A stretch of 64,000 nucleotides of DNA from CAYXZQ01 sp963717515 (GTDB taxonomy: Archaea; Nanobdellota; Nanobdellia; Woesearchaeales; DSVV01): NCBI GenBank assembly GCA_963717515.1, contig OY970338.1, positions 496,001-560,000 of the forward strand. Direction: 5' to 3'. A program made the position numbers and the translations under genes. The notes beneath the pieces were generated by a model, which was given only the letters and a program-made list of their open reading frames with translations, had not been told where the DNA came from and did not search any database. Shown piece by piece: positions 26,338-35,700 of the stretch (within the stretch, counting starts at the first letter, position 1; every line of letters starts with the position of its first letter).

Positions 26338-27540
26338 TCACCTTATCGTATCAAGAACTGTCCTTATCCCGCCCTTAGTCTTCTCCTGGGCAATCCTGTC
26401 AGCAACCTGGTCATTTTTCAGGACAACCCTTATCCAGTCGGCAAAATCATTCCTGTCATCAGTTACATGCTCTGAGAAGACCCTGTCATCCATCTTCTCA
26501 AGTGCACTCTTGAGACCTGCGACACTCTTTATCGCTGTGCCGTCGCTCAGATAGAAATGATAGTCAGGATGGACCTCTTCGCTTCCGCTGTCCGGCCGCG
26601 TCATCTCTTTGGCAGGCTGAGTCGTCTCTTTGGCAGGCTGCTGCACCTCTTTTGCCTGCCGGACCTGCTCAGTTTTTGACATTGTCCTGATATGGCTGAT
26701 TGTCTCCAGGAGCATCTCTTTCATCGCCTTCTTGAGGTCATCGTTTGACAGCCTTATGTGATGGGCCATCGCCTTCTTGAGCTCTTCTGCAACGACAAGG
26801 CTTACCTGGCCTGCAAGCTCTTTTTTCACGTCAGGGGCCTCTGCTGGAGGGCCTGCCTTTTCCAGGGCCTGGGCAAGCTCATCCTTGATTATCTCCTGCT
26901 GCTCTGTCACGAGCTTGTCCCTGATGCCTGCTCCTGAAATGATCTCTCTGACATCCTCATCAAGATTCATCGTGCTGTCTGCAATAGCATCCTCAACAAC
27001 AGCCACACCTTTCGAGGTTTGGGATGTGGCCGATGAAGCATCAATATCAGGCTCTACTTCCTGTGAGACAAAGGGGTTGAACCTGTTCGTCACTACCTCA
27101 TAGAGGCCCATGAACTTCTCCATGTTCTTCTCTATCAATTCCAGCCTTGAATTGAACTGCTCAACGATGCTCTTGGTCTGGTTTAGCGATGATGCATTGT
27201 CAGAGATCTTCACCTCAAGCTCCTTGTTCTTGGAATTGAGGTTGTTGTCGATCTCAATCAGCTCCTTGATCTGCTGCATGATGAGATTCGTTATTCTCTC
27301 ATTGTCCTCTGCCCTCTGCGGGTCGACATACTGGAAATTGGCGGCAGTCCCCTGGGGCTGGGTGGGGGCATTTGCCTGAGGGTTCGAAGAATTGCCTGCC
27401 TGGGCAGATTTGGCTGAATCACCGCTGCCGGGATTCTCTGTCTTGACGATATTATTGAACTTATCCCTCAGCTTCTGGATCTCCTCGTCCTTGATAGGCT
27501 CCTGCTTCGGATCTTTTTTGCCTAAAATATTTTTTATCAA
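26338..27540 (-). CDS. Archaellum cytosolic ring protein, ArlC plus ArlD/E-like fusion
   Basis: 400 residues, soluble. A Pro/Gln/Ala-rich linker (35-68), a coiled coil (about 75-140) and the ArlC hallmark around EKNMEKFMGLYEVVTNRFNP (138-157) are followed by a long helical or low-complexity part with a PAKE-type repeat. The C-terminal ~70 residues (YHFYLSDG onward, with ALEKMDD and ERNDFADWI-like DRNDFADWI) match the ArlD/E domain. In euryarchaea these proteins form the ring that connects the switch to chemotaxis. The start is TTG at 27540, with GGGG upstream. It follows the archaellin gene on the minus strand and converges with the plus-strand cassette. Confidence 0.85.
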   Translation of the reverse strand: MIKNILGKKDPKQEPIKDEEIQKLRDKFNNIVKTENPGSGDSAKSAQAGNSSNPQANAPTQPQGTAANFQYVDPQRAEDNERITNLIMQQIKELIEIDNNLNSKNKELEVKISDNASSLNQTKSIVEQFNSRLELIEKNMEKFMGLYEVVTNRFNPFVSQEVEPDIDASSATSQTSKGVAVVEDAIADSTMNLDEDVREIISGAGIRDKLVTEQQEIIKDELAQALEKAGPPAEAPDVKKELAGQVSLVVAEELKKAMAHHIRLSNDDLKKAMKEMLLETISHIRTMSKTEQVRQAKEVQQPAKETTQPAKEMTRPDSGSEEVHPDYHFYLSDGTAIKSVAGLKSALEKMDDRVFSEHVTDDRNDFADWIRVVLKNDQVADRIAQEKTKGGIRTVLDTIR

Positions 27541-27707
27541 TATAACTACCCCGGAAGGGATATTATCTGGTATTTTTATAAACTTTGTTGACTATCTGTG
27601 AGGAATGAAAATAAAATTGAGGAAGAAGGCGGCATAATTGCAGACAGAAGCCAAAAGATGCTGCAATACAATCAAGTGCCATGGAGAAAAGAAATGTTTT
27701 TGAAGAA

Positions 27708-28694
27708 TCAGCCGACAGGCCAAAGCGGCACTTTCAATGTAGTTATGACATCCGGTGTCCTTGCCTGTGCCTGGCTCAGGCGTCCCTGTTCTGAAGCGAA
27801 GATGAACCTGAATTCCTGTCCGATGAACATCCTGTGAGCCGGAAGCAGCTTGAAGAGAATCTTGAATACCTCTCCATCACCCAGTACCAGATCGTCATTT
27901 CCATGCATCACAACATAGCAATATTTTGTCTCCGGCGCAAGCGTAGCAAAGCTGCATTCTGTAGGGTTGGCTGATATGTTGACACTTGCATTTGCCCCGA
28001 TGATATTGTCCTCGCTCGTATTGCCGAGGATAGTGACATATCCATAATAAAATCCGTCCTGGCCGATGATAGGGATGTCTTTGTATTTCAGATTGACTGT
28101 GTCGCCGGATGCATTGCTAAGATCCACTCCCAGGTTTATGTATGAATAATCTGCATCATCACCAGAAAAGTTGAACAACAGATATTCAGGATCTGAGGCA
28201 TTTGTCACATTGAATATTGAATCTAAACTGACAATCCTGACCTTCTCCATGATACCGTCATCATCAAGGTCCCTAACATATGTCCAAGAAGAATTGCTTA
28301 GTGACCCGATGTCTTCGTCAAATCCGTCCGGATTGATGGAAGGGTCATTCAGGGTAGGATTCTGGAGATCAGCAGCAGCATCATAGACAGGGCCAATCCA
28401 GGTCATGTCGAATTTCTTCATCTGTATTGGATCAGATCCTGCATCAAGCCTAATGAGAACCTCGTAATCATTGAGCGACTCGTCAGTTGCATTACCACGG
28501 GCAAGAATAGATATTATCTCTATGCTGTTCGTTATCTTTTTCCTTGCCTCCTCACCTGTTATGAGAGCCCTCTGCTGAAGGATTCCCGAGGTAGAAATCA
28601 ATACTCCAGCTGCAACTGCAGCGACTAGGATTGTTGCGATGAAAATAATCAAAGTCCCAATCCCCATAATAGCCCGTTTATTATATCTAAACAT
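27708..28694 (-). CDS. arlB: Archaellin (major archaellum filament subunit), copy 1
   Basis: 328 residues. The class III signal peptide NKRA is followed by MGIGTLIIFIATILVAAVAA, the conserved filament-core helix. The outer domain is a beta-sandwich with GSDPI at 86-90, an Asp-rich loop DLDDDGI likely to bind calcium, several N-glycosylation sequons, and the archaellin ending RTPDVITTLKVPLWPVG. The ATG at 28694 has a TATA box about 32 nt upstream, so it is transcribed with little or no leader. The 167-base gap to the ArlC/D/E gene holds nothing obvious. This is the first gene of the archaellin block. Confidence 0.93.
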   Translation of the reverse strand: MFRYNKRAIMGIGTLIIFIATILVAAVAAGVLISTSGILQQRALITGEEARKKITNSIEIISILARGNATDESLNDYEVLIRLDAGSDPIQMKKFDMTWIGPVYDAAADLQNPTLNDPSINPDGFDEDIGSLSNSSWTYVRDLDDDGIMEKVRIVSLDSIFNVTNASDPEYLLFNFSGDDADYSYINLGVDLSNASGDTVNLKYKDIPIIGQDGFYYGYVTILGNTSEDNIIGANASVNISANPTECSFATLAPETKYCYVVMHGNDDLVLGDGEVFKILFKLLPAHRMFIGQEFRFIFASEQGRLSQAQARTPDVITTLKVPLWPVG

Positions 28695-28720
28695 ACTAAA
28701 TACTTTTACTTAAATAATAA

Positions 28721-28730
28721 CTATATAAAT
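28721..28730 (-). promoter_or_regulatory. TATA box of archaellin copy 1
   Basis: ATTTATATAG on the minus strand is centred about 32 nt upstream of the archaellin ATG. The first of the three AGTTTCCC inverted repeats lies about 50 bp upstream of it, so that repeat may affect both directions. Confidence 0.5.
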
Positions 28731-28776
28731 TTTTCGGTAATTGAAGAACAACCATCATCAGAGGTTTGTTCAGGAT

Positions 28777-28806
28777 AGTTTCCCTTTTTCGGATAAAAAA
28801 AGAAAC
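28777..28806 (+). repeat. AGTTTCCC inverted-repeat motif, copy 1
   Basis: AGTTTCCCTTTTTCGGATA followed by AAAAAAAGAAAC; arms GTTTC (28778-28782) and GAAAC (28802-28806). It is the most diverged of three copies in the 449-base gap between the archaellin gene and the recombinase-fold gene, and the nearest to the archaellin promoter. Confidence 0.6.
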
Positions 28807-28963
28807 TTTAATTCCTTCATCATTAAATCAGATCAATCATTAATTCAGGATCGTTAATGATACTAGATGATGATGCCAATCGCAACAGATGAAGATTATT
28901 CCAGGCATAATCGTGATTGTGATCAAGTACTTATTTATATGCATTGCTGCCACCTGAATATTC

Positions 28964-28992
28964 AGTTTCCCTTTTTTGGATAATAAAGGAAA
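28964..28992 (+). repeat. AGTTTCCC inverted-repeat motif, copy 2
   Basis: AGTTTCCCTTTTTTGGATA followed by ATAAAGGAAA; arms TTTCC (28966-28970) and GGAAA (28988-28992). A TATA-like TTATTTATAT lies about 25-30 bp upstream, so a transcript could begin inside the motif. Confidence 0.65.
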
Positions 28993-29065
28993 TTAATATT
29001 GTCAAGAATTCCTCATCAGCCTGACATAGCCGGAGTTCCAAACTGGAAAACAGCAGAAAACAGAA

Positions 29066-29077
29066 AATTTAAATATT
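29066..29077 (+). promoter_or_regulatory. TATA box for the recombinase-fold / giant protein operon
   Basis: AATTTAAATATT is centred about 26 nt upstream of 29098, which falls inside the third inverted repeat. A protein bound there would cover the transcription start. Confidence 0.45.
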
Positions 29078-29080
29078 ACC

Positions 29081-29110
29081 AGTTTCCCTTTTTTGGATTA
29101 TAAGGGAATT
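29081..29110 (+). repeat. AGTTTCCC inverted-repeat motif, copy 3
   Basis: The best dyad of the three: TTCCCTT (29084-29090) pairs with AAGGGAA (29102-29108) around an 11-base centre. It shares AGTTTCCCTTTTTTGGAT with copy 2 exactly. It lies about 35 bp upstream of the TTG start at 29144. The rest of 28695-29143 shows AT-rich sequence but no gene that I can support. Confidence 0.7.
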
Positions 29111-29143
29111 TCATAATCCGCTGATTAAGCCACAGGAATTAAA

Positions 29144-29701
29144 TTGGACAGGCGCAGGGACAAGAGCAAAGTCAGATTTCTCAATTTTGATGAGTTTGAA
29201 CACCTGTCAAGGATCCCGAAAGAGCAGAGGGATGAACTCATAATCTCAATCCTATATGAGACAGGTTGCACAGTGAATGAGCTGGCGCATATCAGGAACT
29301 CGCACTTCGACCTTGAAAGCAACCGGCTGAAGATAACCAGGGAGCATGCACGAAACCAGAGCAGCAGGCTGGTGTACATCTCTGAGGGCCTCGCAAGAAA
29401 AGTTAGGGAATTTTGCAAGAATAGGCCTGACCAGGAATATCTCTTCTACACACGCCAGGGAAAGTCCATAACGACCAAGAGGATCCGCCAGATTGTCCAG
29501 AACTCCTGCAGGCAGGCAAAAATAAGGGACGCAGGTCCGCAGGTCCTTCGATATACTCATATCTTCCATGCCTACATGAAGAACATTCCGCTTGATGCAA
29601 TCCAGAAGCAGGTAGGCCTGAAGAGATCAAGGGCAATAGAGATATTCGGACAGCTTCCGGAAATGGACCAGAAAGACGCCTATAAGAGATTTTTAATGTA
29701 A
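29144..29701 (+). CDS. Tyrosine-recombinase-fold protein without catalytic residues, probable DNA-binding regulator
   Basis: 185 residues covering the catalytic domain of the XerC/D-integrase family, with no core-binding domain. The fold is plain in ILYETGCTVNELAHI, in VLRYTHIFHAYMKNIPLDAIQKQVG and at the end. Arg I of the usual LRVSEL motif is T43; the HxxR box reads Q133-x-x-R136 with Y137 for the next His; the LGH His is L159; and the nucleophilic Tyr is F168. Only one Arg of the catalytic set is kept. It should bind DNA but not recombine it. The start is a TTG at 29144 with AGGA upstream. The stop is one base before the ATG of the 9899-residue gene. Binding to the three inverted repeats upstream is my inference. 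Confidence 0.75.
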   Translation: MDRRRDKSKVRFLNFDEFEHLSRIPKEQRDELIISILYETGCTVNELAHIRNSHFDLESNRLKITREHARNQSSRLVYISEGLARKVREFCKNRPDQEYLFYTRQGKSITTKRIRQIVQNSCRQAKIRDAGPQVLRYTHIFHAYMKNIPLDAIQKQVGLKRSRAIEIFGQLPEMDQKDAYKRFLM

Positions 29702-29702
29702 A

Positions 29703-32700
29703 ATGAATGTAAAAAAAGAGGGGAGGAGAAGGATCAGCAGAATAGTGCCACTATTCCTAGCCATGGCTTTCCTTATGATGATTGCCGCCTTCCCTGCACA
29801 TTCTGCTGACCCCTCTGTCAAGATGGACCTGCAGCTCGACAAGAGATCCCTGGCAATCGGAGACAGCGTAAAATTCACTGCCAGATCCTACATAAATAAC
29901 ATTCTTGTACTTTCAGTCCCTATGACAATGACCGTCACAGACCCTTCCGGGACCAGGACAGATATTACTCTGACAGGCTATGTCAACGGAGATTACATAG
30001 GGCATTTCACACCGGAGAAAGCAGGGCATCATGCAATCAACCTGACTGTGACCATAGACGGAGTAGACTACTCGACTTCTGATGGGTTCGATGTCATCGG
30101 GGACAGTTTCAATTTCAGCCTTGAGACACCAGACACGATATACTACAGCAACGGCCCGCTAGAAATCAACGGCTCGATCTCGTTAATGGACGGCAACATC
30201 AGCGTTGCAGGTGATGTAGATATATATATCGCAAGCCAGAGCTCACCATTCTACCAGCTTCTCTGCACCCAGCATTGCGGGGGCAGATGCACGTTCTCAT
30301 GCCCTCTGGCAACCAACATAGAGATAGCACAGTATTCAATCCTTGGAAAGATAAAGTACAGGAATGAATACCATGTGGCAAACGGCCTGTTCAATGTCGG
30401 AATAAGGAGAGAGAGGAACCTGAGCATGGACATGGCAGTAAGGGGGGATCTCCATACCAACGGGACAGTATGGGTCGATGTGGAAGCGATGCTCAACAAT
30501 GATACATTAAGCGGTGCTGCGCTGAACCTTCATTTGCTAAAGCCAGGAAACATTGCGGAAGACCACCTTGCATACGAGACCCGGCCCGGCCTCTATTCTT
30601 ATGCCATGATCCCTGGAACAGCCGGCAATTACACTGCAGAGGCCACATTGGTGAAAGGCAGTGTATACGGACAGAGAAGCATCAATTTCAGCGTGACTGA
30701 CAAGCCTGCAAGAATAATGCTGAGAAATTATACCATAGTCAGGGACATCGCAAGCAGAACGACATGGATGGACTCCAGGCTTAACCTCTCCCTTGGATCA
30801 GAAAAAGATTTCATCATACTTGACAATCTCGGCATCCGTGACAAGCTGAACTATTCACAGCTTTATCTGAGGGCTGACAACAGGCTCATCAGGGTGCCGA
30901 TGACTCCAGATGGTGTGCTAATCGACAGGAATACGCTCCTATCGATAAAAGACAAAGTGGCTGTCCTGGAGGCAGAGATCATGGAAATGGGCGGCAATTA
31001 TCCAGAGGCACATATTGAGTCCATGAACAACAGGATCCTTGTCAGCATCGTGAATTCGACCGGTGAGATGAACAGGATAGATATCACCCTGCCAGAAGGT
31101 TCTTATGTGAAATACGCAGTGGACAGCAGGTTCAATCCTGTCGAATGGGTCCAGGAGCCTGGCAGGGCTGTCATAACAGGGGATGAGGATTCTTATAAAG
31201 TGTACCTTAAGCTGCTCAAGAACAAGACTGCCGACCTTGCTTTGCTCAACTTCACATATTACAATATCAGCGGCAACCTTGTCCCTTATATAGAGCATGT
31301 GCCGGATACAAAAGATGAAAGGTGGAAGCAGAACACGATTCCAGTGTTCAGCCACAATTTTGCTGAAATAACAGATGCAGGCCCTGACAGGAGCATAGTT
31401 GTCCAGGGAGATGAACTTTTCATAGATATCAATGAAAAAAGCTATGACAGCCTGAGCACCACCACACGCATACTCTATCCTGGAGGGAAGCTTTTCACAA
31501 CCGGCCTGCAGGGCAGGCATATCCCCCTTAAATTGCTGAATGACTCACCTGTCGGAACCTACACAGGCATAGTCGATGCATCAGATTCAGGAGGGGTCTA
31601 TGACACCTATATCTTCAGGTTCGATGTGCATTCAGCAAGGCCTGGTGTCACGATTGCAAACAACGGATCAGGAGAGGCAGTTCGCAATTCCTATATCCTG
31701 TACAGGCACACTGTCACAAACAACAACTTCAGGGACATTGATACCATTGACCTTGCAGTGGTTTCAAATTTCACAAGCGTGCTCATGTACAGCGGGGACG
31801 GTCAGACATTGCTTCAGGATACAGATCATGACGGCCTGCGCGATACAGGCCCGCTCGGCCCTGGTGAGTCTGCAGACATCTTTGCAAAGGTGATAATCCC
31901 TCCGAATGTGAAGATAGGTTCAACAGACTACTCCAGCATCACTGCTATCTCATCGCTGGACAGCAACCTTCGCGCATATGCTATCGACAAAACAGACATA
32001 GTCCCTGTCCTGGAGAAGCAGGAATCTTCTGCTGACGATATCGCGATAATGTCTATGGATCAAGCCAACCAAAGCATAGTGGTTACCATGAAAAACCATG
32101 ACCTCAGCTCGAAATACCTGAGAGTCAGCGTCACCCAGGATTCAGGAAGCAGGGAGGACACATCTGTCCAGGATATCCTCTTCGGCCCGAAAGAGATCAG
32201 GAAGATAAGCTTCCCTCTCGTCTTTGGAGACCAGAAATACACTGCAAAAGCGACCCTGCTCGATATCAATTCCGAACCTTATGATGATGCTGACAGAAGC
32301 AACAACGACAGGGAACTCGCGATCGACAGGGAATGGTGGGATGCAAGTTACGACAGGAGGATGCTATTCAGGTTCAGTGAGACCCTAAACGCTGACCACG
32401 ATGAATTCACCATCAGGATATACACTGAACTGGGCAGGGGCACAGACATCAATGACCTGAAGATAGTCACATATGACGGCGACGGGCTGAGGCAGGGAGA
32501 ATACAGGCCCCTGTCTTTTGACTATGACACCAACTCTGGATTCCTCATCCTGATGCTGCATGACATCCCTGCCAATTTCCAGAGCACAGGCTACATATAT
32601 TACCGGACGAACCAGACCAGGGAGAATATTTCAGGCAGCTCGGCAGCAGGCGATTTCGACATGGACGTAATCGTCAACAACAACAATGCAAGATCAACAG

Positions 32701-35700
32701 GGAGATGGGTGAGGGACAGCCAGGTCAAGGGATACTTTGGAAGCGACTACATGCATGACCTGAATATCGAGAAAGGAAAAAAATCAATGGGATACTATCC
32801 CGGCCTTTCACTTGACAATTATGAGATATATGCCTATTATCCATCCTATGAAGGCTTCGCTGACAATGTCCCTGTCCTGATATACAGCGACCAGGGAACA
32901 GATTTTATAGAGCTCAATGAGCAGCTCAGCGGGGGAACCTGGAATTACATAGGAGCTTACACCATGAACAGGTCGTCCCATGTATCTGTTGAGACCTTCG
33001 GGACAAAAGGTATCGTCGCAGCAGATGCATTCATGTTCAGGAAGATAAGCTATTACTCAAGCACAGGAGGAATTGAGAGATACTCAAACGGTTCTATCAT
33101 CATCATGGGAGATATGAATGTTTCAGGCGTCCAAATCGGCGATGTTGCTCAAAAGCCTGTGACAGAAGTAAATCTGAGGGCTGAAGCAGGCAGTGATATA
33201 AGCATAGACCTCAAGGATTATTTCAGCAGCCTGACATACATATCATTCAATACAACAGCCGGGGCGAAAGTCATGTTCAACGACAGCATCGCCACAATAA
33301 TACCACCAGAGAGATTTGGTGGCATACTTGGTGGCATACTGAATGTGAGCTTTGACAACAGCTTCAGGATCGCCAGATTCATCATAGTCGTGACAGCGCA
33401 GAATTTGACAGGGAACGTGAGCAGCATTGGCAGTGTGATGAATGGATCGAATTCCAGTTCAGGGACATCGAATCCTCTAAACATTTCAGGCAACCTGACA
33501 GGACTTCAGCCACTTCAGCCAAATGTGAGCAGTGTGACGAATCAGACTTCAGGAGAGACCAATGCATCACAGATAAGGCAATTGCCTGCAAGAATCAATG
33601 TGCCTGTAGTATGGAGGGTGGAGCTGAATAGGACAGAGAAAGGGGGCAATGCTCTTGAGATCCCCATAGATGCTGAAAACATCACTATTACAGGTTCAGA
33701 TAAGAATCCCCTGGAAGCAAACATCACGGTCGGCAACAACACCCTCAGCAGCAGCATGTTCGAGCAGTCAAAAAGGCTCCAGAGGCTTGATGACAGATTA
33801 ATTAAAGTTACAGAACAGAGAAAAAAGGCCTCGCTCCTGAGGAAGGTAGGCCTATATCTCGAGGAGAGGAGCATCAGCTCTGACATCAGCGGACTGGAAA
33901 GGGCAGTGCCGAGGATAAATGCATCCGAGACACCCATGCTTGACATACCGCCTAAGCCGGGGAGATATGCAGTGAGCTACAGCACTGATGCGCCAAGGCT
34001 AAACGAATCTGTCCAGCAGGTGGGCAATTTCTCCATCAAAAGAAACATCACAGTATCAAGCAATGTCTCTGTACATTATCACAATGTCCTGTCTTACACA
34101 TCAATACCAGAATCAAGAAAAGAGCAGGTCCATCTTTACTGGAAGGACGGAAATGACAAAGTCGACATCATCACCGACAGAAGGTTCAATGTGACCCTTA
34201 CAGATACGAATGGAAACGGCCTCATCGACATGGTTCAGTGGATCACCCCGAGGCTCTCTGAAGAATATTTCGAGCTGGTCATCGACCTAACCATCCTAAA
34301 TGTCCACAGCCACCCTACGCTCTACGGGAACTGGACTGTGAATTTTGATACGGTCGGCAGGGCTGACCTGACAATCACAGCAATCAATCAGACAACTTGG
34401 ACAGAATTCCTTGAGGACGACAATTCAACCCATGATGACCTGCATTTCCTGGGGTTGTTCTGCGGCAATGACAGCATGAACAGCAATGTCTATGCCAGGC
34501 TTGATGACATGAGCCTTGTACCGTATTCCTCCATCGGAAGCTCAGAGACGCTGAGGGTGAAGAGCCTGCTCTTCAAGGACTGGGAATGCAACAGCACAGC
34601 GCACATCTCTGACCAGATAATAACGACAGGGAGGCACGACCTCATGTTCGAGTTCGGAAATGATGTCGAGTTCGCCCAGAACTTCGGTTATCTGCTCTAT
34701 GAGACATATAATACATATGCGAACAGTTCCAAGGCCCAGTATTTCGCAGACTATGACTGGAACGGCGGCTCATACGACACATCTGACATATTCTCAGTGT
34801 ACAAGAATTCGACAGGGGATTCATTCTACCATTCTGATGTCAATGACGGCGACTGGCATTTCTCAGAATACAACGGAACAGGAGTGTTCAGCGGCTCATG
34901 GTATGATTACGAGGTCAGGACCAGGCTCAGGAGAGGGGCTGACCAGGGTTCCTGGGGCATTGGAGTCATACTCTATTCGCAAATCAGCGACGGGGACGCG
35001 AACAGATACTACATACAGCTACACGCGAGAGAAGGGGTCTCAGGAAACAAGTTCAAGCTCGACTCTGACCAGGAAAGCCTCCATCCGCCGGACGGCACAG
35101 GCGATGTGTCCAATGTGGTAAGCCTCCAGGACAAATGGTACCTCATCAAGGCAAGGGTGACAAGCGAGGCAGGGCCGCAGACCAGGGTCATGGCCAAGAT
35201 ATGGCTTGACAATGAGTCAGAGCCAGCTTACTGGACCATCAATGACACGTTCAGTGATTTCGGTGTAGGTGTGCTGACCAACGGCTCTGTCGGGCTCGAG
35301 GCAAAAGACACAGTGGGAGATTTCGACTACCTTATCGTCGAGAACATGTCAAGCAAGCCGAAGCTCACCATACATTCTCCCCAGTCAGTCACATATCCCG
35401 TAGCCCAGCAGGTCTGGTTCAATGTCAGCATGGACAAGACAGGGAAGAACTGCACTGTCGTAATCAACGGGACTTCGGCAAACCTGACCAGGCTCAATGA
35501 CACATTCTTCTACACTAACATGAGCTTCTATACATACGGGCAGAGGTGGGCGTGGTTCTACTGCGAGGATTATTTCGGGAACAAAGGCAACGCATCGAGG
35601 GTGTTTGATGTTGGCAGCGGCAAGCTGACCATAATAAGCCCTCCAAATGCGACAATCGATGACATAACCCCATACCTGAATGCGACGTTCAACGGAACAT

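Noticed and set aside
27598..27837. Possible 79-residue plus-strand gene between the ArlC/D/E-like and archaellin genes
   Set aside because: It overlaps the 3' end of the archaellin gene on the other strand, has a weak start and a translation of no clear character.
12612..28694. Prepilin peptidase (PibD/ArlK) or chemotaxis genes in the archaellum locus
   Set aside because: I looked for an aspartic-acid membrane protease and for CheY/CheF-like genes and found none in the window; they must be elsewhere if present.
28939..28983. Tiny frame starting ATGCAT and ending QFPFFG inside inverted repeat copy 2; a similar ending is readable through copy 3
   Set aside because: Copy 1 has an in-frame stop just before the motif, so the peptide is not conserved. 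The dyad symmetry points to a DNA site, not to a coding repeat.
29144..29701. Active integrase with attachment sites
   Set aside because: The catalytic Arg I, both His positions and the Tyr are replaced, and I found no flanking tRNA or duplicated attachment sequence.
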